Source: Nipponacmea schrenckii
Taxonomy: Eukaryota; Mollusca; Gastropoda; Lottiidae
DNA: 64,000 nucleotides
Direction of reading: 5' to 3'
Assembly: GCA_030562195.1 (NCBI GenBank)
Contig: CM060199.1
Location: forward strand, 25,502,338 to 25,566,337
A program made the position numbers and the translations under genes. Of the stretch, positions 1-9,389 are shown piece after piece. A model generated the notes under the pieces. It worked only from the letters and a program-made list of their open reading frames with translations, was not told the DNA's origin and ran no database searches. How positions within the stretch are numbered: position 1 is the stretch's first letter; every line of letters begins with the position of its first letter.

Positions 1-177
1 TGTATTGGATTCCAACAAGTTTGCGTTATTGCCCGTGGACTTATAACGAAATTCTGAAAATGGAAAATGAAGCTGAATAGCCTGTGTAAAAAAACTTTTG
101 CTGTGTTAAAACTTTTGCTGTTTGTTTTTTCTTGTTACTTTGTAAAAACGTTCATTGTTTGCTGTTTTTGTTATACG

Positions 178-1415
178 CCCACATGAAATGGGGGCGTATA
201 TTGTCGTCACCCATGTCCGTCCGTCCGTCGGTCCGTCTGTCCATCGGTCAGTCTGTCCGTCCGTCCGTCCACAATTGCTCGTAAACACACTACAAGGTGC
301 AATTCTTGACGGATATAGATAAACTTAATATGAGTGTTTATGATCACGCAAGAATGAACCCTATTGAAAATCAGCGAAATCGGAAAAAAATTTAGTATGA
401 GTTCTTGCCCGTGCAATTCTTTACTGATTTTGATGAAACTTGGTGTCAGAGTATGTTATAACTCAAGGATAAACCCTATTGAAAATCAGCGTAATCGAAA
501 TACATTTAGTATGAGTTATTGCCCTTGTTCTTGAAAACGTGTTCAATGTTAGCTTGTAAACACTCTTGAGAGAACAATTCTTAATGGATTTTAATGAAAC
601 TTGGCTTGAGTATTTGCTATCACCCAAGGATGAAGCCTATTGAAAACCAGTTAAATCGAAAAAATTTAGTGTCAGTTATTGTCCTTGTTTTTGAAAACGT
701 GTTCAATTTTTGGCTTGTAAACACTCTACAACGAACAGTTATTGATCAATTTTGATGAAACTTGGTGTGAGAGTTTGTTATAACTCAAGAATAAATCCTA
801 TTGAAAATCAGCGAAATTGAAAAACATTTAGCTTGAGTTATTGCCCTTGTTCTTGAAAACGATTTTTCAATAGGGTTCATCATTAGGTGATTACAAATAC
901 TCTACCAAGTTACGTCAAAATCAATCAAGAATTGTGACTTGTAGCGTGTTTACAAGGCAAAAATCCAACACATTTTATAGAACAAGGGCAATTATTCGTA
1001 TTAAATATATTTCAATATTTTCTATTTTTAAAAGGGTTCATCCTTCAGCCAAAAATTGAACACGTTTTCAAAAACAAGGGCAATAACTGACACTAAATTT
1101 GTTTCGATTTAACTGGTTTTCAATAGGCTCCAAGCCAAGTTTCATCAAAATCCATTAAGAATTGTTCTCTCAAAGCGTTTACAAGCTAAAATTGAACGCG
1201 TGGCTCATAAACACTCTATTTCTTGACTGATTTAAACGGAACTTGGCATGAGTATGTGGAATCACCTAAGGATGAACCCTATTGAAAATCAGATAAATCT
1301 TAAAATGTTTAATATCAATTATTGCTCTGTTTTTGAAAAGAAGTATATGTATATTTTATTTTTTATTCAAAATCAATGCTGCCAGTGGGCGTATATTACC
1401 TTGCCTGGCAAGCTA
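178..1415. repeat. Foldback/tandem non-coding repeat with GTCC microsatellite
   Basis: The stretch holds several diverged copies of a unit of roughly 150-185 bp, anchored on the phrase 'ccctattgaaaatcag' or variants (near 360, 478, 636, 796 and 1277). Copies at about 555-715 recur in inverted orientation at about 1046-1200 with only a few mismatches, so the region can fold back on itself. A (GTCC)n-like tract lies at 211-271. The sequence 'gggcgtatatt' occurs near both ends (about 192 and 1387), suggesting element boundaries. The short ORFs inside look like chance. The non-autonomous element family is unknown; a fragment of similar sequence occurs near 42390-42490 and a distant relative at 20755-21190. 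Confidence 0.7.
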
Positions 1416-1542
1416 TCTTTTTTATTACAAATTGTTTTTTTTTGAATTGAAATTAAACTGTATTCTGAAAATGTTTTCTGTATTCTTGGCCTCTGATGCA
1501 ATTTGATAATCCCAGACCCTGGCCGGACAAGTCAAAGTTATC

Positions 1543-2145
1543 ATGGAATTCGACACAGCACTCAAACACCCTTTCACCATGTTAGTCTCGGGACCCACAG
1601 GAGTTGGGAAAACCGTCTTTGTTCAAAAAGTGTTGAAGGCCAATTCATTTCACCCAACACCCGAACGAATTGTATGGGCTTATGGCGAATGGCAACAGTC
1701 CTACGAAACCTTTCCTTACACTGATGTCCAAGGGTTGGGAAATATCAAAGATGGCATGGCGCAAGTGTCTGGTCCTCAAATTTTAGTGGTGGATGATTTT
1801 ATGGGGGAAGATACAACAGCCCTTGAACAATGGTTTACGAAAAAAAGCCATCACCGAAACACGAGTGTCATTTACATCGTGCAAAATTTGTCTGAAACCG
1901 GACACGGCCGAAGAGATGAATTTGCGAACGAATTTTACCTTCTGAATCCCCAGGCTACGCCTATCTCCGAAAGGTATAAAAAGGGGCAACAAATGGTCTA
2001 CACCGAATTGGTGCGTAATATGGGTACGGCCCGCATTGGTTTGTTACAATGGTTTAAACTCGCAGCCATTCATCTCTTGAATGGAAACATTCAACCTCTA
2101 CACGCTCAACATGCTAAATGGGTGGCCAGGAATAAAGAAATTTGA
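1543..2145 (+). CDS. Polinton/adintovirus-type genome packaging ATPase (FtsK/HerA-like), probably degraded
   Basis: This 200-residue ORF carries Walker A GPTGVGKT at residues 17-24 and Walker B ILVVDD at 80-85, preceded by a short beta-strand rich N-terminus. That is the layout of the A32-like packaging ATPases of Polintons, adintoviruses and large DNA viruses, which power genome entry into the capsid. The ATG at 1543 is the first one after in-frame stops at about 1505-1510. The region after residue 115 fits the family less well and seems to have lost a short block, so activity is doubtful. Pox/adeno-like small genes and an integrase fragment follow on the same strand, supporting a Polinton origin. 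Confidence 0.8.
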   Translation: MEFDTALKHPFTMLVSGPTGVGKTVFVQKVLKANSFHPTPERIVWAYGEWQQSYETFPYTDVQGLGNIKDGMAQVSGPQILVVDDFMGEDTTALEQWFTKKSHHRNTSVIYIVQNLSETGHGRRDEFANEFYLLNPQATPISERYKKGQQMVYTELVRNMGTARIGLLQWFKLAAIHLLNGNIQPLHAQHAKWVARNKEI

Positions 2146-2302
2146 AACAATTGACACAAAATATCGGAACTAAAGAGAAATTAGCCTTGGTCATGTAACC
2201 CGGGGTCAGGGATTTTTCGGTGGAGTGTTGATACGTATTTTGATACGATGGAAAGAAAGACTTGAACAAGAGAAGAAGAGAAGAGAGCCAAGAAGAGAAA
2301 AG

Positions 2303-2309
2303 TATAAAA
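2303..2309 (+). promoter_or_regulatory. TATA box before the first pX-like gene
   Basis: TATAAAA lies 47 bases upstream of the ATG at 2356, inside a purine-rich tract. Similar boxes precede the next two small genes (TATATAAA at 2619-2626, TATAAATA at 3456-3463), so the viral-type genes seem to have individual promoters. Confidence 0.45.
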
Positions 2310-2355
2310 GTTCCACGGCAAAAAAAAATTTGATTCATTTGTGTCCTTGGTAACT

Positions 2356-2610
2356 ATGACACCACGACGTAGCATTAAATGTGTTTCTAACCAATGTAAA
2401 GGGATTTTGAACGGTCAAATTCGATTAACACCACAACAATGCCGCCTGCTGACTCCCCATTAAAGAGCTTTGCGAACATTAGCCAACCCTCGAAAATCTG
2501 ATCCATCCAAAAGAAAATTAATGAACCAAAAAGGTGGTTTTCTAGGTGCCTTGCTGGGTGCCTTAGGCTCTGGGGTCATTGGACCTCTCCTTGGGGCTGT
2601 TCGACTGTGA
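2356..2610 (+). pseudogene. pX-like small basic/hydrophobic Polinton protein, one in-frame stop
   Basis: A reading frame of 84 codons from ATG 2356 to TGA 2608 is broken once, by TAA at 2461-2463. The second half is basic and then hydrophobic and glycine-rich, with the block KRKLMNQKGGFLGALLG at about residues 52-68. A Lys/Arg-Lys-Leu-Leu ... Gln-x-Gly-Gly-Phe-Leu block followed by a Gly/Leu/Ala tail is typical of a small protein found in many Polintons and adintoviruses and compared to adenovirus core/pX-type precursors. The Gly-Gly resembles the kind of site cut by adenain-like proteases, but this is inference. A TATA box lies upstream. The stop makes it a probable pseudogene. Confidence 0.6.
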
Positions 2611-2830
2611 GTTGCGGGTATATAAAGGACAACTCTAGTTGGAGAAATCACATTTTGAACGATAAACAGGTCGTGGATTGCTTATGTGAATGTATTGGTA
2701 ACTTGATTCGGGGAACGTTACCGTTATCAGCTGAAGAAACGAAACGCCTGCGTTCAAAGGCGCCTTTACTTAGACGTTTTAGGCACTTATAAAACACCCT
2801 GGAAAACGCGAAGAAGACTACTTCAACAAC
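2607..2830 (+). pseudogene. Second pX-like protein, C-terminus deleted
   Basis: After TATATAAA (2619-2626) an open frame to 2792 contains a helix-like block VVDCLCECIGNLIRGTLPLS and an Arg/Lys-rich stretch. This is the N-terminal pattern of the same small Polinton protein family as the preceding gene. A frameshift near 2780 leads to KTRRRLLQQHG (to about 2830), which matches the position of the basic block before the Gly-Gly motif, but the hydrophobic tail is missing. The sequence instead runs straight into integrase. It therefore looks like a tandem paralogue truncated by a deletion. Confidence 0.5.
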
Positions 2831-2835
2831 ACGGT

Positions 2836-3321
2836 AAAGAGAAAACGGATAAAGGTATGGAATTTTTAAATAGAAAATGTCAAGTGTATCTCAAGAAGAA
2901 AAAAATCAATTTTTTCGTGACCCACAATGCCGAAACCAAAGCTAGTGTGGTGGAAAGATTCCAACGTACTTTAAAACAGAGGATGTGGCGATATTTCACC
3001 TACAAGAAAACCGAACGATACATCGATGTTTTAGATCAGTTGGTCCAAGGTTACAATGCAGCCGTACATTGCACTATTGGCATGGCACCCAAAGACGTGA
3101 CGGCTCAAAACGAATGGTTAGTAAGCCAACGATTGCCAAGACATTCCCAAGAAAAAAACACGACATCACGGCGATGGTGCGGAAAAGCAGAAAGCTTTTG
3201 ATAAAGGATATTGGCCCAACTGGGCTTTGGAAACTTTTCAAGTCAAACCCAGTGTAGGATCCCGTTATAGATTGATTGATGGAAACGGCGAACCGTTGGA
3301 AGGATCGTTTTATCCCGAATA
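2836..3321 (+). pseudogene. Polinton-type DDE integrase, 5'-deleted and frameshifted
   Basis: The frame at 2836-3140 contains TDKGMEFLN (second catalytic Asp) and SVVERFQRTLKQRMWRYF (catalytic Glu), the rve integrase core of Polintons and gypsy-like elements, followed by an SIGMAP-type block (here TIGMAP). A frameshift at about 3140-3175 separates it from a C-terminal SH3-like module (FDKGYWPNWALETF near 3200, ending with FYPE and TAA at 3319-3321). The part with the first catalytic Asp and the N-terminal zinc finger is absent because the deletion joins the core to the pX-like gene. It cannot encode an active integrase. Confidence 0.85.
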
Positions 3322-3328
3322 ATTACAC

Positions 3329-3403
3329 GAAATGAAATGAAATGAATGTATTAAAATGCATCAGCACCAAAACGGGCTATATAGCACTTGAATGCGATTT
3401 AAA
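3329..3403 (-). repeat. 3' tail of a LINE with (ATTTC)n end
   Basis: These 75 bp are nearly identical to 7842-7909, where they form the extreme 3' end of a jockey-like LINE on the minus strand. On the minus strand the copy ends in repeated ATTTC. Only the tail was inserted here, straight after the integrase stop codon, which is the usual 5'-truncated LINE (or LINE-mobilised SINE) pattern. Confidence 0.75.
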
Positions 3404-3489
3404 ATAAGATTATCCCGCTAGTTTCAATTCCTGGATTCCTGTATCGATCGTAGAGTATAAATAGAAGACGTCAGGCATATCGGAGATTC

Positions 3490-3753
3490 ATGATGCAGGA
3501 CGAAGCCACATCGACAACATCCAGTAGATTATCCCGATTCTGGGCTTGTTTGGGAAGGAGAGTGCCTCAAGCCGAAATCGTATTTTTTTGTCAAGTGATC
3601 TTAGTCTACATCGTTGCGGGTATTGCTTTGTCTCAACTCGCTCTGAAACCCAGAGCCACTTTGTGGACAGCTTTGTTATCCAGCAGTTTGGGTTATTTGC
3701 TACCTTCACCACAACTGAAGAAAAATGAACGACTTCTATCTCACCCTGCCTAG
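3490..3753 (+). CDS. Small single-span membrane protein of Polinton/adintovirus type
   Basis: An 87-residue ORF with two adjacent ATGs (3490, 3493) 27 bases after TATAAATA (3456-3463). One hydrophobic segment, about residues 30-48 (IVFFCQVILVYIVAGIAL), is followed by WTALLSSSLGYLLPSP. The pattern 'membrane span, then leucine-rich loop, then GYLLP-S/N-P' is a recurrent small Polinton ORF of unknown role. The 3' end overlaps the next ORF by 29 bases in another frame. It appears intact. Assignment is from pattern memory, not a search. Confidence 0.6.
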   Translation: MMQDEATSTTSSRLSRFWACLGRRVPQAEIVFFCQVILVYIVAGIALSQLALKPRATLWTALLSSSLGYLLPSPQLKKNERLLSHPA

Positions 3754-3940
3754 TGACATGGGTATGTTTCCGGACAACACACTCTCCACGTATCGAAACT
3801 ACTTGAATCCACCTATTCAGCTGAGTCATCAAGAATGGGAGGTGGGTGTGGCGGTTCTGGCGTTTCCTAAGGATTGGTACGACCTCACGGATAGGGAAAA
3901 CAAAATGAGATTGAAAATCTTTCCTTGGAATAGCTTGTAA
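3725..3940 (+). CDS. Polinton-type small protein (FYLTLPS family), C-terminally truncated
   Basis: The ORF opens with MNDFYLTLPSDMGMFPDNT and continues with WEVGVAVLAFPKDWYDL. A start like 'FYLTLPS...FP-NT' and then 'EWEVGL-E--YP--WYN' marks a frequent uncharacterised Polinton/adintovirus protein, usually several hundred residues long and thought to be a virion component. Here it stops after 71 residues, and shortly afterwards (from about 3983) the sequence becomes a LINE fragment on the other strand, so the gene was probably cut by that insertion. Confidence 0.6.
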   Translation: MNDFYLTLPSDMGMFPDNTLSTYRNYLNPPIQLSHQEWEVGVAVLAFPKDWYDLTDRENKMRLKIFPWNSL

Positions 3941-3982
3941 TTCGGACAGAGAATCAGAATAGATAATACATTTTGTTAATGA

Positions 3983-4870
3983 TTATGAGGACTGGAAGAA
4001 CTCGAGGGCCTGTAAAATGGCAACAAGTTCTGCAGTAACAATAGAGGCTGCTGGTGGAAGAGATACAGACAGGACTTCGGATGGTGTCACTGTTGCAGCT
4101 ACCACCTTATCACCATCCTTGGACCCATCTGTATAGAAAGGAGCATAATACCTATATTTTTTCCTTAATTCAAGAAATTTCGACTTGAAGACGATCGAGC
4201 TTGTCTGTAACTTCTTATTGCTTGATAGACTAAAGTCTATCTGAAATGGAGCAATTGACCATGGTGGAATTGTGGTCATTATGAAGTCCGCAATACTGTC
4301 GTGGCTGATACCAGCCGCTGACAAAAGTGGTTGAATGCGGACTCCAAAAGAAGAACTTGCACGAGGCTTTCAAAATAAGTACTAAATACGGGGCGGTGAG
4401 CCGGATGGTATGGCAAAGATGCTATTTTAATAGCATACTGCAGTGAAAGTCGATCACGTACAATGAGGGTTCATTAGCCTCGACGTACTGACTTTCAACT
4501 GGAGTTGTGCGAAAAGCGCATAAACTGATTCTAAGTCATTGGCTGTGTATGGTATCAAGCTCTTTGAGATATGAGATTGGATCGAACCAAAGCTCGATAT
4601 AATCGGAGGAGGACCTTGCGGTCAGCTCCCCAGTCGGTGTTGGATAAGACTCTCAGTATGTTGAGAGCTTTCAGACATTTGTTCTTGAGGATTTTAATGT
4701 GTGGAAGAAAAGAAAGCTTGCTGTCAAAGGTCAGACCAAGGAATTAAATTCCCGAACAACAGGAACGACAGCATTGTCCAAACGTAGCACTGGGTCAAGG
4801 TGCAAAACCTCTTATTTTACAGAAATGCATGCAGACGGTCTTAGATTTCGAAATATGGATAAAACTGTCA
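3983..4870 (-). pseudogene. Jockey-like LINE fragment: RT C-terminus and RNase H start
   Basis: Read on the minus strand, about 4800-4600 encodes a block with FLGLTFDSKLSFLPHIK and LRVLSNTDWGADRKVLLRLY, typical of the thumb region of jockey-type LINE reverse transcriptases. The ORF at 4324-3983 then gives YYAPFYTDGSKDGDKVVAAT, the first catalytic motif of a LINE RNase H, and TAELVAILQAL, its second. Several stops and frameshifts lie between. The rest of RNase H and the 3' end are missing at 3983. The first part overlaps apparent plus-strand ORFs that I regard as shadows. Confidence 0.75.
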
Positions 4871-5765
4871 ATCACTACGGGAGATTGCTCCTATCTTTAT
4901 GTATTATGACAGGGTTTCGAATTATAAATGGTCGATATATTAGCTCGGCATTCACGATAGCAGCATCTCCAGTGTATTGTATCTTGTCTGCTTGTTTTTA
5001 TTCTAAACTTATACCCCTGATACACCAAACTTCTGCCACCACGACCATTTGGAATGAAGCTTTTTTTTTGTACACTCAGAGCCCGTTCAAGGCATCAGTA
5101 GCACTCTACTAGGCAATAACACAAGCTTGGCTCCTAAAATATTTTTGGTCAGACTACCATTTATTTTACATTTTTACAATATTTATTATATACAAACTAC
5201 CTATTTTAAAAACATATGCACAGATAGTGTTAGTATGGTTAGTCAGAGGAGGTGCAGTGATTAAAAGCCTATATATTTACATGACAGAAAAGGTTCTTAT
5301 AACTGATTTAACCAAGCTTATGCCTCATCACTGTGTACACTTTTAAACTTAAATTTTATTAACAGAAAACATATTTACAATAAACATTAAACATAAAATG
5401 ATACAAACAAAAAACAAACTAATATTTGTAGCTATATACATGATAGAATACAAGGGTAATAAGTAAATAAATAAATAAATTTCAAAAAAAAAAAATTGAA
5501 GGGTTGAAAAAGTGCGCATTAGTATCGAAATTATACAGTATAAGCACATGATTCAGAATTTTGAAAAAAGGTTTAAAATTTTGAATTTGGAGAGTTTATT
5601 TCTAGATATAATAATGATAAATTTTTCTAATGTTTTTTGCCGAATATAGATAATTTATAGCCAAAGGGAAAGTTTTTATGAGCCAAAAATAGTTTACATA
5701 TTGAAAAATGGTTGAGAATAAGATAAGGTAATTTTGATTTTAAGTGCTGTAAACAAGAATAATAA
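4871..5765. other. No gene recognised
   Basis: AT-rich sequence without a convincing ORF, RNA or repeat; it includes a short (TAAA)n stretch at about 5463-5483. Confidence 0.4.
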
Positions 5766-5960
5766 GAATAAATCTACTTTCTGTAGATAAAATATGTACA
5801 TATATACAAAGATAAAGCAAAATAATATAAAAATAAATGAAATAAAGAAAAAAGAACAATCTACTATCTGTAGACATAAGAAAACACAAATCAAATAAGA
5901 AACTAGGTAGGAAAATAAAATTAAACAATAGTCATCTACTACCTGTAGATGAGAAAAACA
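5766..5960. repeat. Three spaced copies of a short palindrome
   Basis: The motif ATCTACTNNCTGTAGA(T/C) occurs at about 5772, 5859 and 5935, spaced 76-87 bp, each within an A-rich stretch. Each copy can form a small hairpin (ATCTAC / GTAGAT). It probably belongs to the 3' region of the adjacent minus-strand LINE. Confidence 0.5.
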
Positions 5961-5994
5961 CATGTCAAATAAAAAAAAAACTTACCTAATAGTG

Positions 5995-6812
5995 CTGAAA
6001 AGAAAAAGAAGAAAGTTACTGACGGTTAAAATTTTTGCAAAATCGGTAAATTTAGAAGTTTAGTATTAAGATTCTTGTTACACCAGAGAGTGAAAGTAAA
6101 AGTATAGATGAAAGGAAAGAATTTAGGATCTGTATTAAGAAAGAGAGTTGATTCGGAGATAGCAAAGTCAGAAGTGCAAAGAGAGTTATTAACATAAGTA
6201 TTTACAAATTGGCGATACGGTCTTGCAGCTTTACAGGTTAAAAATAGGTGTTCAAGGGTTTTGGTTCCATATTTACAATAATTACAGGTTGTGATTAAGT
6301 GCCCTAGACGTGCTGATAAAACTTTTTTTTTGTGGGGTGCGCATCATGCAGTGATAGAAAGAAGAAGTCTTTAATTGTACTGTTCTGTATGGTTGATACA
6401 TTTTTCCAAGTTTGTTTGAAATCAATAAAAGGGTGAATCATAACAGTTTTTAGTTTAACAGTGCGGGTGGAAAGAACTGCTTGATAGATTAGTTTACATT
6501 TATTCAAATTTCTAAGGTTAAGATGGTGTTCTTTTTGAATTTTGAAGGATAATAAAGTGTATGTGTGTCTGCCAAATTAAAGTCAATCGTATTTTTAAAG
6601 GAAATTCCGAGCCAATATTTAAAGAGTGACACCCATTGATTTTGATTGCCAATTAAGACTTGGGATATCTGTTGCAATTGCATAGCCAAAATTTTGAGTT
6701 CTAAATTAGGGATCCCAAGCCCACCTTGTTCAGGATTTAAATATAGGGTGTCACGTTTGATGAAGCTTACGTTCGCATTTACCATCATAAATTGAAAATG
6801 ACATAATGACAT
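5995..6812 (-). pseudogene. L1/Tx1-like LINE ORF2 C-terminal fragment
   Basis: On the minus strand, 6812-6504 encodes TLYLNPEQGGLGIPNLELK and WVSLFKYWLG, the GGLG-P-L block that follows the catalytic domain in L1/Tx1-type reverse transcriptases. After a frameshift, 6507-6304 and then about 6300-6100 give a cysteine-histidine block with LEHLFLTC, the usual C-terminal zinc-knuckle-like feature. The frame is broken in several places. Confidence 0.6.
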
Positions 6813-7056
6813 AATTATTTAACCTTAAATACCATACTTCATTGAATTGTGAATACTTGTAAATAAAAATCAAACTGTCATCTTATTTCAGGTGAATACT
6901 GTTTACAGTTTTATTCAAATGCTGAACATATATCTTTACTGCTGGTTAACTGGAAGGATTAGTTAAACAAACATATTTAATGGACCATATACACTAATCA
7001 TTTTAATTCCCAAATTCTTTAATCCCCTGATAGCAAAAGAGGAACACCCCATCACA

Positions 7057-7596
7057 TCAATCTGAGAGATTGTCGTCAAGAATATAAAAAATTAGAAATT
7101 AGATTGAAAAATAATTACAAATCACACCAGGGAAATATGATGGCTCTTCTCAGCAAGGAAAACCCAAAACGATTTCAAAAATTATTTAACAAACGTAAGA
7201 AAAACTGTACATGCCCTATGATTTATATATACACTTATCGGAATTGTCCTCCCGCAATTTTAAAGTGGATCCTGCTATAGATGAATTTATTGAACAGTTT
7301 GATACCCATTACCCAGATCACTATAATAATGAGTTAGATTATCCAATTTGTTCAGATGAAATTCTTCAATCTGTAAAAGGCTTAAGGCTAATAAGGCGAG
7401 TGGTATGGATGGTATTTTTAACGAATTATTCAAACATTTTGCAAACGAGTTGATGCCATGTTTAGTTAGTATTTTCAATAATATTTTAGAGTCTGGACAT
7501 TACCTTTCATCTTGGTGTATAGGTAATATTGTACCAGTTTTTAAGCATGGAGATATTAATAACCCTGATTGTTATAAGGGTATTATTGGAAGATAG
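7057..7596 (+). pseudogene. LINE reverse transcriptase N-terminal fragment
   Basis: Two overlapping frames (7211-7453 and 7405-7596) together carry the region between endonuclease and RT of a LINE: DEILQSVKGL, then KASGMDGIFNELFKHF and WCIGNIVPVFKHGDINNPDCYKG. These match the 'K--KSPG-D-I--E' and 'I-P--K-GD--NP--YRGI' motifs (RT motifs 0-1). One frameshift near 7390 separates the halves. The fragment breaks off at about 7596. Confidence 0.7.
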
Positions 7597-7610
7597 CGAC
7601 TGAAAAAGCA

Positions 7611-7840
7611 TGTTGTCGGTTTTAAATCTACAAGGTAGAGTGGACCACCTAGAAGGGCTGCATAATTGAAATAATATTATAATTCACAACGTTGATGAAA
7701 AGCCAAAAGAAGATGTGGAAAGTGTTGTTCAAGATATTTTGACAAAACAAATGAAGATAACGGTCGAAGATATTGGAATATCAACTGCCCACAGAATAAA
7801 TACTAAATCTAAAGGACCTCGGCCAAAATTGATAACATTC
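7611..7840 (+). pseudogene. LINE ORF1-like fragment
   Basis: The frame reads LQGRVDHLEGLHN, a stop, then NIIIHNVDEKPKEDVESVV and ISTAHRINTKSKGPRPKLITF. The order 'leucine-rich coil end, N-I-I-x-G/N-V-E, AHRI/HRVG, RPRPIIVKF' is the RRM-like core of LINE ORF1 nucleic-acid chaperones. It is cut at 7841 by the 3' tail of the minus-strand LINE. A better preserved relative is at 38933-39526. Confidence 0.6.
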
Positions 7841-7841
7841 G

Positions 7842-8250
7842 ATGAAATGAAATGTATTAAAGTGCATCAGCACCAAAACGGGCTATATAGCACTTGAATA
7901 CGATTTAAACAAAAACAAAAATTAAAAGTAGAAAATCAATATATTAAAATAAAAATTATCACAGAAACCCCAAAAGGGCGACAAAACAATGCTAAAAACA
8001 ATATCACAGAATGGTTGTAACCCAAGATGGGCTAAAAAAATAGCAAAACTAAACTAACACAAAATTTAAAAAATACAGATTAGTCTGTTTTAAAAACGCG
8101 ACAACCTTCTCATAAAGAGAAGGTTGCGCAAACAGATGGAACAAGGATCTAGCACGGTAGTGCTGAGATCTTATAGGCTTGAGATGCGTGCACTCAATCA
8201 GAATGTGAATAGCCACCAATACAAAATAATACCGCAAGCCCCTGTTCACT
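7842..8250 (-). mobile_element. 3' end of a jockey-like LINE
   Basis: On the minus strand an ORF (8249-8049) encodes a Cys/His segment (HILIECTHLKPIR, then FLKQTNLYFLN, stop), as at the extreme C-terminus of jockey-like LINE proteins after RNase H. About 200 bp of 3' UTR and a tail of repeated ATTTC follow. The final 68 bp are shared with 3329-3403, and the (ATTTC)n tail is shared with the SINE ending at 23508, suggesting this LINE family mobilises that SINE. Confidence 0.65.
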
Positions 8251-8260
8251 ATTAAAGTGT

Positions 8261-9382
8261 ATTATTTGGAATATTGAATGTTTAAAAAATAAATTAATTA
8301 ACCCCTCGTTTATTAACTTTATCAACAAACATCAAATAGTGTCTTTCGTAGAAACATGGTTAGATGACGATACCTTGCTAAACTTCCCTGGTTATAAACT
8401 GTACAACAAATCTAGAGTGAAACATCAGAGTGCCATTAGGAATTCCGGTGGTATTCTCGTGCTTGTAAAGAATAACCTTACGAAATATATAACACGACAT
8501 AGCAGCTCATCAGAAAATATTATGTGGCTTGAATTTAATCTTTCCCAATCGCTTGTTATCTTTTTTGGAATTGTTTATTTCCCAACTGTGAATTCAAGTA
8601 GTTATTCTACAGAACCTTTACTGGAGATACTGAAAGAAGAATATCTTGCAATTAAATCTAAAAATGTTGGTTGCCATATGTTTATTCAAGGTGATTTTAA
8701 TGCCCGAACAGGAGATGGTAGACTAAAAGATTTATTGAAGATGACGACCCAACATACTTACCATTGGATGTTGAAATAAAATCGTAAATCGGCGTGGTAA
8801 AGACCTCCTAGACTTGTGTAAACAGACAACATTACGATTCTGCAATGGTAGACTTAGTGACGATGCCTGTCTCGGCAAAATCACTTGTGTGGCGAACGAT
8901 GGACAAAGTGTGGTGGATTATGTTCTCTGCGAACAGAACTCATTCAAGATGGTTGATTATTTTAAGGTATGTGACCAGATTAAATCTTTGCACATGCCAA
9001 TACGGTTTGTATCCAAAAATATGAATACCATGTCTCTGGTGATCTTGCACAACTGCTCCCCCATCAACCAAGATATTTATGGGATCACAAAGATGATTAT
9101 ATTAATAAATGGAAATCTATACCAGAAACATACCTAGATACACTGTTCAAATCTGAGAGCGTAACTGTTGTGTATTCTATGTTTAATTGTATATTTCAGG
9201 AGTGTGCTAGTTCGTTCGAACATCTGAATAGAAAAACCAAAATGGGCAAAAGACATTCTTGGTATGATAATGAGTGTTGGATAGCGCGAGCAGAATCGAG
9301 AAAATTATTACGAATATTCCATAGTTCAAATAGCGATTTAGACAGACAAAACTATAAAGAAACTATTACAAAGAACTATTAG
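8261..9382 (+). pseudogene. LINE apurinic-type endonuclease domain
   Basis: From 8261 the frame gives IIWNIECLKNKL, VSFVETWLDDD, then GDFNARTGD (about 8690-8720), followed after a frameshift by VVDYVLC (about 8908) and a helix-rich linker at 9170-9382. W-N--G/C, ETWL, GDFNAR and S-VDY are the order of the EEP endonuclease of CR1/jockey-group LINEs. The final SDH/DH catalytic motif is not clear. At least three frame breaks are present. The element begins abruptly against the reversed LINE at 8250, so it is 5'-truncated. Confidence 0.8.
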
Positions 9383-9389
9383 ACAACAA

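Noticed and set aside
4699..5112. 137-codon plus-strand ORF
   Set aside because: Antisense to a recognisable LINE RT in its first half; the remainder has no motif.
5349..5963. Hydrophobic ORFs on the minus strand
   Set aside because: Extremely A/T-biased, Phe/Ile/Leu runs from poly-T; no conserved feature.
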